IMG/VR virus record: IMGVR_UViG_3300033993_001964
Coordinates: 1 to 60,767 of that record
From: a virus
Direction: 5' to 3' (one strand)
DNA: 60,767 bases
The number at the start of each line of letters is the position of its first letter. Positions within the stretch are counted from its first letter, which is position 1. Positions 36,236-43,951 of the stretch are shown here, piece after piece. Position numbers and translations under genes: made by a program. The notes under the pieces are model-generated. The model had not been told where the DNA came from. It ran no database searches and saw only the letters and a list, made by a program, of their open reading frames with translations.

Positions 36236-36769
36236 TTAGTAGCCTTCGACCGTCCGCACCAGGATCCGGCTGCTCGTGGTGTTGCTGGTCTCAAGCGCAT
36301 AACCGAGCAGCGGGTTCGTGCTGACGGCGGCGGCAGAGCCAGCGGTTGCAGACAGACCAAAACCACCGCCAGCAGCAACCGACGTCGACGTCTTGGTTAC
36401 GGTCGCAGGGCCACTAACAACCAGCCAGAACACTTCGCCGTTGGCCACGCCGGCCGCCGGGAGATACTCGTCGACGATGCCCATTCGCAGGCTGGAGGTG
36501 GTTGCCAAGCCGTCCACCTCAGTCAGAGAACCGTCCTTAAACTTTGCCACCGCTCCGGGCAGCAGGGCGCTGCCGCTCGAGTTCTTTACGGCCACGCAGC
36601 TGACCGTGCGGTTCGAGTTCAGCTTGCCGGTCGCCGGAGTCGTGTCGAGGAATTCCTTGAAGGCGCCGGTGACGTGCGAGCCGTCACCGTTCTCGGCGTC
36701 GTAGGCCTTCCAGAGAATGCCAAGAACCGAACCACGTGCGAATCCAGGATCAGCAGTCAGAGTGCTCAT
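36236..36769 (-). CDS. Head decoration-like protein
   Basis: 177 residues, GGA-containing SD. It is beta-rich and small-residue-rich: VSCVAVKNSSGSALLPGAVA, KFKDGSLTEVDG, GIVDEYLPAAGVANGEVFWL, SRILVRTVEG. Pro/Val strands with the KNSSGSxLLPG turn are typical of small decoration or head-stabilising proteins encoded beside the capsid gene. Assignment is by pattern and by direct adjacency to the capsid gene. Confidence 0.78.
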   Translation of the reverse strand: MSTLTADPGFARGSVLGILWKAYDAENGDGSHVTGAFKEFLDTTPATGKLNSNRTVSCVAVKNSSGSALLPGAVAKFKDGSLTEVDGLATTSSLRMGIVDEYLPAAGVANGEVFWLVVSGPATVTKTSTSVAAGGGFGLSATAGSAAAVSTNPLLGYALETSNTTSSRILVRTVEGY

Positions 36770-36787
36770 GAGTTCCTTTCCTTAAGA

Positions 36788-37939
36788 TCAGGCGATAGCC
36801 GCGAACTTGATGAAGTTGCGCGGGCTCTTCATCTTGATGTTTGCCAAGACCGACACCGCGTACCGGTGGCTTTGGAGCTCCTCGTTGTAGAAGGGCCCTT
36901 CAGCCGTCATGAGCTGGCCTTCCATGCACTTCAGCTCCATGTTCCCGATCGAGAGGCCGTAGCCGACACCCGGAGGAACAGCATATTCAGTCGAAACCTC
37001 GATTCCGTCGAGCTCCACGACGTCCCCGAATCCGTAGCTGCGGAGGCCGTTGCTCTTCGAGACGATGGCTCGCTCGCGGGCATCGAGCCGGTTGAGGAAC
37101 TGGATGTAGAGCGCACGATCCAGGAGGATCATGTCGATCTGGTTTTCCTTCGTGTCATTCCGCTTTGCGTGGTTGACCGCCTCGCGGATGGCCTCGACGC
37201 AGTTGCCCTGCCACGAAGCAGCCAGACTCGTGCCGGTCGAACCAGCAAAGTAGGTGCTCGTGTAGTTGCAGATGATCGGCGAGTAGTAGTCATACTCAGG
37301 ATCAGCTGGCACAAGCGGCCACGAGTTCTTCGACGGCGTCGGCGAGACAGGCTTGAGCGAGCCGGCCAGGTAGCCAAGATTGGTGTCCAGGCCAGCGTAC
37401 ACGTCCGACGGGAAGGCGAACGGGTCGGCGGCGTTAGCTGTGCGCTTGGCGCCGCTGCCCACGTTGATCGTCCCGTCGTAACCAAAGATCGACTCGAGTC
37501 CGTGAAACCGGTTCTCGTTGCCGGTCGCATTGCCGTCGACGTAGACCTCGCTCGACAGGTACTGCTCCATCGACTCCTGAAGGCGGCTCGCCATCTTGCC
37601 GGCCACGTCGATGAGAGCCTGAGCACCACGATTTTCCAGCATCTCCCGCTTGCTTACCATGTCCGTGACGCTGTAGCCACGATAGGGGAGGTTGGCACGC
37701 TGCCACAGGTTGTGGCGAGCAAAGATGCGGGGCGACTCACCATTGTTCGAGGTCACAGGCTGGTTCTTAAAGCGAACCTGCCAGTCGAAACCTCGTCCGC
37801 CCTGGTTCATCGCGACCTTGCCGTTCGCTTCGAGAGCGGCGAAGACCTTGAACTTACGGAAGGTCGTCAGCTCCTCCTCCTTGAGGTGATTGACGAGAGT
37901 CGTCCCGATCGTACGTGCCCAGTCGGTGTTGCTGGCCAT
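36788..37939 (-). CDS. Major capsid protein
   Basis: 383 residues, preceded by the scaffold gene and followed by the decoration gene. Beta-rich with long helices as in the HK97 fold: NHLKEEELTTFRKFKVFAAL, a P-domain-like GAQALIDVAGKMASRLQESM, ENQIDMILLDRALYIQFLNR and the late strands VVELDGIEVSTEYAVPPGVG. Length and arrangement fit HK97-like capsid proteins of podoviruses. No protease gene is nearby and no N-terminal delta domain is obvious, which agrees with use of a separate scaffold protein. Confidence 0.88.
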   Translation of the reverse strand: MASNTDWARTIGTTLVNHLKEEELTTFRKFKVFAALEANGKVAMNQGGRGFDWQVRFKNQPVTSNNGESPRIFARHNLWQRANLPYRGYSVTDMVSKREMLENRGAQALIDVAGKMASRLQESMEQYLSSEVYVDGNATGNENRFHGLESIFGYDGTINVGSGAKRTANAADPFAFPSDVYAGLDTNLGYLAGSLKPVSPTPSKNSWPLVPADPEYDYYSPIICNYTSTYFAGSTGTSLAASWQGNCVEAIREAVNHAKRNDTKENQIDMILLDRALYIQFLNRLDARERAIVSKSNGLRSYGFGDVVELDGIEVSTEYAVPPGVGYGLSIGNMELKCMEGQLMTAEGPFYNEELQSHRYAVSVLANIKMKSPRNFIKFAAIA

Positions 37940-37949
37940 TTGCTGCCTT

Positions 37950-39065
37950 TCACTCGATGCCGTCGCGTCTCATTTGAGAGCGCAGGCGTTGTTCGAAGGT
38001 CATTGGTCCTTTGGGAATTCGAGGGTCCGTTGCCGGCTGTGACCGACTCGGGTTCCTGCTCGCTTCCCTTCTCAAATATTCTATGTCCTTCTCTGCTTGA
38101 TTTTGTGCCGGCGGTGTTGCTGATGGCACAGCAGATGCAGTCGGCGCAGGTAGGCCGAGTTGCTGCGGAGCTGGCAAGCCTTGCGGCTGTGGCGCAGCGA
38201 ACTGCGGCGCTTGCTGTCGCGACTTCTGGATGTCCATCGCTTCGCGCAGCAGGTCGCGCTCGACCATGTCGCACGCGTACTGCCAACGACCCTGAGGAGT
38301 TGAGTAGCCGTTCTGCGCAGCCTGGTCGATGTACTTCTGGATCATCAAGCCTTCGCGCGTGGGCGTGGTTCCGTCTTTTTCGTAGAGCCAGTCGGAATTG
38401 TCTTTCTCCAGAGTGGAGACGTATCCGGCTTCGCCGACTTCGCGGAGCTGCTGCTCAACGATCTGCTTGGCACGCTCGGCGGCGACCTGCTCGACCATTG
38501 GGCCAATAGCGGCCTGCGGGTCGGAGAGGAACTTCTGGGCGAAGTCCGCGCGGTACTTCATGTACTCGTACAGTTCTTCGCGCGCCGACGGTGGTGCGTT
38601 CTGGTCGATTGTCTCGCGACCCTGCTCGTCCTTGACGATGAACCGCTTGTAGCTGTCGCGGAGCTGCGGGGGATTCCACCACTTGGACTGCTCTGGTTGC
38701 TGCGGCTGGGCGGGGGCCTGCTGCTGCGGCGCGGGCGTCTGCTGGCTCTTGAGGAACGCCTCAAATTGCGGGCGGTGAGTCAAGTACTCTTGGGCGTACG
38801 GGATGAGCTGCTGGTATTGCTGGAGAGCTTTTGTTGCTGCTTTCTCTCGCTCGAGAGAAGCGTAGAGCCTCCCAGCAATTTGACGGTCGTCTTGCCCCTG
38901 GAAGTCAGGCAGAGCACGGAAGGAGGTCCAGATGGTCGGCTCGGCCTGCGCGGCCGGCGAAGTGGCTTGCGACGTCGCGGGCTCGCTTGCTTGCGATTCG
39001 CCGCCGACATCTTGCGTTACCTGTGATTCTGGGGCGTCGGACTCGAGAAGTGCTTCGTCGGACAT
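37950..39065 (-). CDS. Capsid scaffolding protein
   Basis: 371 residues, highly charged and helical, with an acidic N terminus (SDEALLESDAPESQ), Ala/Gln/Pro-rich middle (QQTPAPQQQAPAQPQQPEQ) and basic C terminus (RLRSQMRRDGIE). This is the usual pattern for internal scaffolds: a disordered acidic region, long coiled coils (REKAATKALQQYQQLIPYAQ) and a basic capsid-binding tail. It lies immediately before the capsid gene and behind the dyad-containing region at 39106-39142. SD GGAGAG supports the start. Confidence 0.85.
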   Translation of the reverse strand: MSDEALLESDAPESQVTQDVGGESQASEPATSQATSPAAQAEPTIWTSFRALPDFQGQDDRQIAGRLYASLEREKAATKALQQYQQLIPYAQEYLTHRPQFEAFLKSQQTPAPQQQAPAQPQQPEQSKWWNPPQLRDSYKRFIVKDEQGRETIDQNAPPSAREELYEYMKYRADFAQKFLSDPQAAIGPMVEQVAAERAKQIVEQQLREVGEAGYVSTLEKDNSDWLYEKDGTTPTREGLMIQKYIDQAAQNGYSTPQGRWQYACDMVERDLLREAMDIQKSRQQAPQFAAPQPQGLPAPQQLGLPAPTASAVPSATPPAQNQAEKDIEYLRREASRNPSRSQPATDPRIPKGPMTFEQRLRSQMRRDGIE

Positions 39066-39097
39066 GCGACTCTCCGCAGGTTTGTGTGCTGGACCTG

Positions 39098-39142
39098 CGA
39101 AATAGTGTACGTGCGTGCATGCCAGCGCGCGACGTTAGTACA
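39098..39142 (-). promoter_or_regulatory. Promoter/operator region of scaffold-capsid genes
   Basis: Read on the minus strand, it carries GGCATGCACGCACGTACACT, which matches at 18 of 20 positions a block upstream of the sigma gene near 54780. Within it, 39106-39119 is a TGTAC-N4-GTGCA dyad. A second copy at 39131-39142 has the half-site ACGTTAGTACA, identical to a stretch at 47792-47802. A TACACT hexamer close to the scaffold gene could be a -10, but I see no matching -35. It is a candidate for a phage-specific promoter or operator. Confidence 0.55.
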
Positions 39143-40466
39143 TTGCCCCCACGTCGGCTTCTCGAGCTACGGGCATCGGCAGCGGGTTGTAGCGATTGCG
39201 TGACTGCCAGATGTCCTGCGGGCTGTTGCGCTTGAGTGAGTCCAGGATGTTGGCTGCCCTTGTCGTCACCTCAGGGTTTCTCTGCTCCGGCCGACCGGCG
39301 CCAAACAAGTAGTCCTGCCAGGTGCGCTCTGCCGGCATGGAAGCCTGCGCCGCCCACTGCGGAGCTGCAAACATGGCCTCAGGCTTCAGCTCCCCCACTG
39401 CGCTGCGCCCAAACGCACCAGCAGCAGTTGCTGCTTTAGCGGCCAGGCTGGGTGCCGTCTTCAGCCCGGCCAGCATTCCAGGAGCGCCAGTAATAGAAGA
39501 TGCGATTACCGACGGATCAATCATTTCCCCAAAGAAACCTACGGTATCGGCCACTACGGGAGGTGCTTTCCCAACCACGTGCTGCCAGCTGGGTGGCGCC
39601 ACGTCTTGCGCTAGCTTTTCCACTTCAGCGGCGCGCTGTCGGTACTGCTCTGGGGTGGCATCCGACGGCAGGTCCATGACAGCTACAGGACCGAGCCGGA
39701 ATCGGTTGGTGAAGTTGGTCTGTCCCAGCGCATTGGCTGCCGCCGTGCTGGCGCTGTCCGCCGTGCTGCGGATGGTGGACGGAATATAGTTCGACGTGCG
39801 CAGATACCAGGCCACTGGGGACGTGGGGTCGCTGAAGAAGTCCTGCGCCACGCTGCCGTCGCCGAACCGCTCGTAGTTGGCAATGTTCAGTCCGTCTCTG
39901 GCGAGGGGCTGCTTGTAGCTGTTCTTGTAGGTGGATGTGGAGGTGACCGGCGTGTCCTTTAGGCCCCTGAGCAGGTCGACTGTGCGCCCTACATCCTGCA
40001 TGTAGGCGTACCGCTCTGGGGAAAGCAGCTGCCTGGAGGCGGTATAGGCCTCATCTACTGATCCGTAGTGCTGGCCGGCGTTGGTCTTGGCGTACTCGGC
40101 ACCGGCTTTGGCGTAGTCGTCTGCGTTTCTCCAGCTTGGCTGGTTCTCGAACGTGCCGTACCGGCGCTCGATGGTGTCGGCCACGCGATTGGCGGCGTTG
40201 TCGTCCATGAAAGACATGGGCTCGCCGTACTCATTGACTCCAGGCTGAAAGCCGTAGCGCACCTGGTCGGCCATCTCGGGGCGGATCTTGGCCGGCACCG
40301 CCCTGCCCACCATCTCGTCCGGCGTCTGCGCAACGTGCGGCTGATTCTCGGCAAGCCGTGAGATGTCGGCAGAGATGTAGTTTGCGGCCAGCCTCTTGGC
40401 CTCAGCAATGCGCCGTGCGGCCTCAGGGTCCGGAGATCCGGTGAATGCCTCGATGAGTCCTTCCAT
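39135..40466 (-). CDS. Hypothetical virion-associated protein (443 aa)
   Basis: 443 residues. The N terminus is helical (PEAARRIAEAKRLAANYISA). The middle has aromatic-rich turns such as RYGFQPGVNEYGEP and FGDGSVAQDFFSDPTSPVAW, and a Gly/Ala-rich region after residue 300 (ITGAPGMLAGLKTAPSLAAK) may be membrane-active or disordered. No enzymatic motif was recognised. It precedes the scaffold gene, with the shared operator between them, so it is probably made late and incorporated into the head. Confidence 0.68.
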   Translation of the reverse strand: MEGLIEAFTGSPDPEAARRIAEAKRLAANYISADISRLAENQPHVAQTPDEMVGRAVPAKIRPEMADQVRYGFQPGVNEYGEPMSFMDDNAANRVADTIERRYGTFENQPSWRNADDYAKAGAEYAKTNAGQHYGSVDEAYTASRQLLSPERYAYMQDVGRTVDLLRGLKDTPVTSTSTYKNSYKQPLARDGLNIANYERFGDGSVAQDFFSDPTSPVAWYLRTSNYIPSTIRSTADSASTAAANALGQTNFTNRFRLGPVAVMDLPSDATPEQYRQRAAEVEKLAQDVAPPSWQHVVGKAPPVVADTVGFFGEMIDPSVIASSITGAPGMLAGLKTAPSLAAKAATAAGAFGRSAVGELKPEAMFAAPQWAAQASMPAERTWQDYLFGAGRPEQRNPEVTTRAANILDSLKRNSPQDIWQSRNRYNPLPMPVAREADVGAMY

Positions 40467-40468
40467 CG

Positions 40469-40867
40469 CTAGGCTCCTTCACCGGGCATCATGGGTCCGC
40501 CGCGTGATGCCCGCAGGCCGTCTAGCGCTCTTGGCCGCCTGTTCAGCAGCAGGCTCATGTCGCCGGTGGAATCTGGCTCCCATCGCGCCGGGCTGCTCAG
40601 AACCTCAATGTCTTGGCTAGTGGGGTTGCGAGGAAAGATCTCGTTCTCCGCGTATCGTGGCGGAGCGGTGAGCCCGGACAGCAATGGGTTGCTGCCGATG
40701 ACGGCTGCGTTGCTGATCAGCGATCCGGGCCCGCGAGACAGGTCGGCGAAAGGCAGCGTCACTCCAGTGAGCTGCTTGACGGCGCCCTCAACGCTCGGGA
40801 CTTCTCCTCGAGTGAACTGCTGGGGAGGCACCGGGCGCACTGCGCCGTACTTGTCTTCGTTAGCCAT
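40469..40867 (-). CDS. Hypothetical protein (132 aa)
   Basis: 132 residues, rich in Pro, Gly and Ser with little predicted helix (RGPGSLISNAAVIGSNPLLS, PMMPGEGA). No family was recognised. It lies two bases upstream of the 443-residue gene and is presumably co-expressed with it; a virion component is the likeliest type. Confidence 0.65.
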   Translation of the reverse strand: MANEDKYGAVRPVPPQQFTRGEVPSVEGAVKQLTGVTLPFADLSRGPGSLISNAAVIGSNPLLSGLTAPPRYAENEIFPRNPTSQDIEVLSSPARWEPDSTGDMSLLLNRRPRALDGLRASRGGPMMPGEGA

Positions 40868-40900
40868 GCAGGATTTATGTCCCGCAGGCAGGCGACAGGG

Positions 40901-41044
40901 CTACTTGGCCACCAGGTACAGCCCGACATTGGCAAAGGCGTACCCCATGTACGCGATACCCAAGCCTGGATTCCCGCGAAAGAACTGCTCCGCTGAGACG
41001 TAGGCGTAGATGCAGCCAGTCAGGGCTATGAGGTGGCTACTCAT
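40901..41044 (-). CDS. Small membrane protein (47 aa)
   Basis: 47 residues from the ATG of MSSHLIALTG; the longer frame has no sensible N terminus. Two hydrophobic stretches (HLIALTGCIYAYVSAEQFF and LGIAYMGYAFANVGLYLVAK) flank the polar RGNPG turn, giving a hairpin of two membrane helices. Short proteins of this pattern with an aromatic-GN-GM/L-A turn recur in phage early or head-region operons. Function unknown; no strong SD. Confidence 0.65.
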   Translation of the reverse strand: MSSHLIALTGCIYAYVSAEQFFRGNPGLGIAYMGYAFANVGLYLVAK

Positions 41045-41090
41045 ATTGGAATGTGTTCGCTTTTCGTCGCTTTTGACATACGTTCGGGGC

Positions 41091-41468
41091 TTATGTCGCT
41101 GGCGGCGACAGGCGTTCCCGTTCGTCCTCGCCTTTTGGGAGAGACACCCTTTCGCAGCACGCAAATGACTCTGCCAATCTTGACGCCCAAAACCTAAGTC
41201 CGTCTCGGTTGCGGTGATGGACAATAAGGGTAATGCGGTCAACCCTTAGCGGAGCCGTAGTTGCCTCCTGCTCCGCGTCGGTAAGCGTGGCCCCGTTGAC
41301 CAGCAGTTCCTTTTGCCGCTGGCACTCCGCGACCAAAACGGAAACCTCGCGATTGAGCCGCTCAATCTCGGCTGCCGCCTCGTCCATGAGGTCGGAAGCG
41401 GGCACTGAGCCGGCTTCGATTGCCCAGCGATCTAGACGCGTGACGATGTCGCTGTCTTTGGTTCCCAT
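41091..41468 (-). CDS. Hypothetical coiled-coil protein (125 aa)
   Basis: 125 residues from MGTKDSDIV. Residues 1-60 form a helical region (IVTRLDRWAIEAG, DLMDEAAAEIERLNREVSVL) of a kind common in phage orphan proteins. The rest is mixed and ends in a basic, Ser/Pro-rich tail. It overlaps the upstream 71-residue gene by 37 bases. Function unknown; an interaction role for the coiled coil is likely. Confidence 0.68.
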   Translation of the reverse strand: MGTKDSDIVTRLDRWAIEAGSVPASDLMDEAAAEIERLNREVSVLVAECQRQKELLVNGATLTDAEQEATTAPLRVDRITLIVHHRNRDGLRFWASRLAESFACCERVSLPKGEDERERLSPPAT

Positions 41469-41647
41469 TCGCCGCACCACTCCTCGATTAGTACTTGTGG
41501 CCATAGCGCGTCCACATTGCGCAGCTCGGCGTCCTCGAACACTGTTGGGGACGGCGCATGGCGCCTGCATTCCCCAAGCTCACTGTCGTCCGTCGCTCTG
41601 GAAAAAAACCTGCACGTCAGGCAGGCTTGCTCATGATCGCAACTCAT
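41432..41647 (-). CDS. Small cysteine-cluster protein (71 aa)
   Basis: 71 residues with the pattern CLTCRFFSR..GECRRHAPSP..EEWCGEWEP. The CxxC-x-F, CRRHAP and WCGEW elements are those of a small recurrent phage and bacterial family that probably binds a metal through four cysteines. The overlap with the following gene fits a compact operon. It follows the sigma70-like promoter on this strand and begins the block of small genes. Confidence 0.72.
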   Translation of the reverse strand: MSCDHEQACLTCRFFSRATDDSELGECRRHAPSPTVFEDAELRNVDALWPQVLIEEWCGEWEPKTATSSRV

Positions 41648-41691
41648 TGTGGTGCTCCCTGTCTGCTGCCACTAGATAAGCCAACGCTAAC

Positions 41692-41721
41692 ATTGTCTCC
41701 CGCCCAGTTTGGGGGTGTCAA
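41692..41721 (-). promoter_or_regulatory. Sigma70-like promoter
   Basis: On the minus strand TTGACA (41716-41721) and GACAAT (41692-41697) are separated by 18 bases. The -35 is perfect and the -10 matches four of six positions. It points at the 71-residue gene 45 bases downstream and could start a transcript through the following small genes. This is the best housekeeping-type promoter I see in the window. Confidence 0.6.
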
Positions 41722-41829
41722 CGCTCTGTAGTAGCGATTCTAACGAAATAGACAGGGTTGCCGCGATCAAGCATTCTTGGCAGCCGCCGAACGGGCATCC
41801 CTTCCCATTCGGACAGCTGCGCAGAATGC

Positions 41830-42186
41830 CTAGAACCCCACGAGCTCTTCTTCGTGGTTCTCGGAGCGGTCACGCTTGCGCCACCGCAGGCTCTTGCCAA
41901 CCTCGTTGGCCAGCAGGCGCAGCGACGTGCCAGTCGTGCCGTCCTTCTTCGTGTACTGCTCGAGCTGCAGGTTGCCGCGAATCACCACCCGGTCTCCCGG
42001 CTGAAGCGACTCGGCGACGATGTCGGCCTGCTCATCGAACACCACGACGTCGAGCCAGGTGGTCTGCTCTCCGGTTGGGGTCTTTGAGCTAGAGGCGACC
42101 GAGAAGTTCGCCATCTGCTTGCCGGTCTTGGTCATCCGCACCTCAGGCATGCGGCCTACGTTTCCTGTGACTGTGGCCTCAATCAT
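41830..42186 (-). CDS. ssb: Single-stranded DNA-binding protein
   Basis: 118 residues, an OB fold of SSB type: MIEATVTGNVGRMPEVRMTK, FSVASSSKTPTGEQTTWLDV, ADIVAESLQPGDRVVIRGNL, QLEQYTKKDGTTGTSLRLLA. It keeps the strand pattern and the Trp in TTWLDVVVF, but lacks the long acidic-tipped tail of bacterial SSB; the end here is DRSENHEEELVGF, with a short acidic patch and a final Phe. It would protect ssDNA made by the exonuclease and serve replication. An inverted repeat lies upstream of its SD. Confidence 0.92.
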   Translation of the reverse strand: MIEATVTGNVGRMPEVRMTKTGKQMANFSVASSSKTPTGEQTTWLDVVVFDEQADIVAESLQPGDRVVIRGNLQLEQYTKKDGTTGTSLRLLANEVGKSLRWRKRDRSENHEEELVGF

Positions 42187-42198
42187 GAGAGCCTCCTT

Positions 42199-42222
42199 GC
42201 GCTAGGGTTATCGAACTAGCGC
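42199..42222. promoter_or_regulatory. Inverted repeat upstream of SSB
   Basis: A perfect 7-bp inverted repeat GCGCTAG/CTAGCGC is separated by 10 bases and sits just before the SSB ribosome binding site (AGGAGGC). There is no T tract. It may be an operator or an RNA hairpin affecting SSB translation; the sequence alone does not decide. Confidence 0.4.
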
Positions 42223-42289
42223 ACGGTTGTACACGCCTCAGGAGAAGCGCGCAAGGCCCCATTCGTCGTCGAACAGGAACCAGAACGGG

Positions 42290-42703
42290 CTAACCACCAA
42301 GTCCGACGGGGTTGCCACCTGGAGACTGCGGCTTACCGTAGCCCTTCCACATGGAGTTGTGGCGCATCTGGTTGCCGATGAACTTGTCCTGGCTGGCATT
42401 GGCCTGACGCACGTCTTTCCAGGAGTCATTGAGGTAGCGGTCGCCAGCGGCCTCGCCAAGAGGGTCATGGCCGTCACCAGCCACAGGCGGACGAGGCAGC
42501 AAGCTCGAGCTACCGGACGTCATGGCGCCAAGCACCGACTCACGGCCGGCTGGAGTGTGCAGCTGGCTGGCTGGCACCTGGCTGGGGTCCATGTCCAGGA
42601 CCATCGGGTCACCGTCGCCGGCGTGCATGTCCAGCGTCATAGGGCGATTAGCGTTCGTCAGGTCACGGATGCGGGACTCGGTGGTGGATTTGTTCGTTGG
42701 CAT
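42290..42703 (-). CDS. Hypothetical protein (137 aa), first minus gene
   Basis: 137 residues, low complexity and mostly polar: AGDGDPMVLDMDPSQVPASQ, SGSSSLLPRPPVAGDGHDPL, NDSWKDVRQANASQDKFIGN, and a Gly/Pro end. It is the most upstream gene of the leftward operon and faces the divergent plus-strand cluster. No domain was recognised. It is either a virion part or a regulator; the acidic-polar composition favours a disordered protein. Confidence 0.6.
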   Translation of the reverse strand: MPTNKSTTESRIRDLTNANRPMTLDMHAGDGDPMVLDMDPSQVPASQLHTPAGRESVLGAMTSGSSSLLPRPPVAGDGHDPLGEAAGDRYLNDSWKDVRQANASQDKFIGNQMRHNSMWKGYGKPQSPGGNPVGLGG

Positions 42704-43029
42704 GGGGACTCCTTGCTTGTTTTATGGGTCGGGGCCTTTCGAAAACGGGAAAAAATCCAGGGGCTGCATTTACATGAGGGGCGGGCGCGAAAGGGGGGCT
42801 CGGGGCCTTTGATCTGTCGCCGTAAGTCCTTTGCCAGCGCGGGCTTGCGTTGTCGGACAAGGAACACGCGGTCGTGAAGGTGGCCCGAGCCAATTAAATC
42901 TGGGTCGCTCTTCCCCGCTTGCCCGCAGTTCGCGAATTGCGAACGCCCCTGTTTTCAGGCACCGGCGAGTAACAGTGTCAGCAGCAACCGCAGCACTTCG
43001 CTGAGGACTGACTGGCACGGAGGATTCGC
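42704..43029. promoter_or_regulatory. Divergent intergenic region with dyad
   Basis: Noncoding stretch between the leftward structural operon and the rightward cluster. It contains a perfect 6-bp inverted repeat GTTCGC/GCGAAC with a 5-base spacer at 42928-42944, immediately before the first copy of the repeated leader element, and several C/G-rich runs. Convincing -35/-10 pairs are not seen. As the divergence point of two opposite gene sets it is the likely place for divergent promoters and possibly a switch. Confidence 0.45.
42946..42981 (+). repeat. Leader repeat element, copy 1
   Basis: First and most diverged of six related plus-strand elements. It reads CCCCTGTTTTCAGG-CA-CCGGCGAGTAA; the AGGGG half of the hairpin is changed to AGGCA, so the stem is not preserved while TTTTCAGG and CGGCGAGTA are. 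It ends 48 bases before the 51-residue gene. Unlike later copies it is not followed by a T-rich terminator. Confidence 0.7.
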
Positions 43030-43185
43030 ATGCTGTGCTGCAGCTGCTGTGGGAACGTCTTCGCCAACGAGGTCGCTGACCCGGCGTTTGTCTGCGACCT
43101 GTGCGATGCCGAGCGTCGTGAGGCGTACCTGGAAGAGATGAAGGACGCCGAAGACGACCCGTTTCCGGGAGTCGTCGATTGGTGA
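43030..43185 (+). CDS. Small zinc-ribbon-like protein (51 aa)
   Basis: 51 residues; GGAGG lies 6 bases before the ATG. MLCCSCCGNVFANEV then FVCDLCDAE gives two close CxxC pairs, the arrangement of a zinc ribbon, followed by an acidic helical tail. It is the first gene of the plus-strand cluster. It could bind metal and perhaps nucleic acid or a host protein; the function is unknown. Confidence 0.7.
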   Translation: MLCCSCCGNVFANEVADPAFVCDLCDAERREAYLEEMKDAEDDPFPGVVDW

Positions 43186-43275
43186 GGGCTCGCGAGGCCG
43201 CCCAGTGACTTCGGTTGCTGGGCGAGCTCCTGCGCCTTTGCAGGCTGTTCGGGTCTTTCTCTTGGAGGATTGGAA

Positions 43276-43386
43276 ATGCTTTGGCTTCTACGCGCGGCGA
43301 TGCGTGCTGTGCTGGTCCTTGTGCTCTTGGACTGCGCCGCCAACGTGGTACTGGCGCTGCTCCGTGCTTGGGTCGCTTCACACTGA
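43276..43386 (+). CDS. Very small membrane peptide (36 aa)
   Basis: 36 residues with GGAGG upstream. The sequence is almost all hydrophobic (AVLVLVLLDCAANVVLALL) with Arg residues on both sides, giving a single transmembrane helix. Small inner-membrane peptides are common early phage products. It is followed directly by the second copy of the leader element. The short length keeps confidence moderate. Confidence 0.55.
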   Translation: MLWLLRAAMRAVLVLVLLDCAANVVLALLRAWVASH

Positions 43387-43398
43387 AGTGACAGCAAA

Positions 43399-43436
43399 CC
43401 CCTTGTTTTCAGGGGTCGGCGAGTATCAGTAGCAGG
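43399..43436 (+). repeat. Leader repeat element, copy 2
   Basis: CCCCTTGTTTTCAGGGG followed by TCGGCGAGTATCAGTAGCAGG. The CCCCT/AGGGG stem is intact. The leader continues for 93 bases to the next ATG and can form further stems (GTCGGC/GCCGGC, GGACT/AGTCT). A CAGTCTTTTAG stretch follows a CCTGCT half-stem but is not a clear terminator. Confidence 0.85.
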
Positions 43437-43528
43437 TCAGCGGCACCTCCCACCAACCGCATTTCCTGCTCAGTCTTTTAGTCGGCAGTCAGCCGGCGGA
43501 CTGGGCGGGAGTCTTGTGGAGGTGTCCC

Positions 43529-43951
43529 ATGTCCTTTCGTAAGGGTGACCTGTTTGTTGTCTCGTGTGCTTTGGTTGCGGTCGGGTTCATGGTCTCGATG
43601 TTCGTTGCGTCTGGTAGTGCCAACACGTGGCTCTACGGCGTCTCGGAGTCGGTGACCAGCTACCTGGCTGCACCACAGCGAATAGCTCGGCTCGAGGCTG
43701 AGGTCAAGGAGTGCGACGGCTTGCTGGCTGTGGCACGACGCGATCTCAAGTCGGCACACGAGCGGCTGGACTCTGATGCCACGCAGCACCGCCACGTGCT
43801 GGATGCTGCGAAGGTACAGATTGCTGTGGCTGAGGGGGAACGCGACCGGCTCTTTGCCGAGCTGGCTTCGCTGCGTTCCCGCCATGCCACGCTGTGCCAG
43901 CAGCTGCTCGAGCTGGGCAATGACGTGCCTAGTGTTCTGGCTGGAGAGTAG
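43529..43951 (+). CDS. Membrane-anchored coiled-coil protein (140 aa)
   Basis: 140 residues from MSFRKGD, with GGAGGTG upstream. One transmembrane helix (about 10-28, LFVVSCALVAVGFMVSMFVA) is followed by a polar region and a long coiled coil from residue 50 to the end (ARLEAEVKECDGLLAVARRD, GERDRLFAELASLR). The topology resembles a single-pass membrane anchor with a long cytoplasmic or periplasmic coil. Function unknown. Its TAG stop forms the first base of the hammerhead ribozyme. Confidence 0.72.
   Translation: MSFRKGDLFVVSCALVAVGFMVSMFVASGSANTWLYGVSESVTSYLAAPQRIARLEAEVKECDGLLAVARRDLKSAHERLDSDATQHRHVLDAAKVQIAVAEGERDRLFAELASLRSRHATLCQQLLELGNDVPSVLAGE

Noticed and set aside
36200-38509. Long plus-strand open frame (769 codons) opposite the capsid genes
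   Set aside because: It is the antisense of capsid, scaffold and decoration genes; low-complexity Arg/Val-rich translation, no SD and no recognisable family.
41718-41829. Small minus-strand frame ending in NPVYFVRIATTER downstream of SSB
   Set aside because: At most 26 codons beyond a plausible ATG, weak SD, and it overlaps the promoter for the next gene; no support beyond being open.
42770-43381. Minus-strand frame of 203 codons across the divergent region
   Set aside because: It is antisense to the 51- and 36-residue genes that have strong SDs and its translation is Arg/Pro/Ser low complexity.
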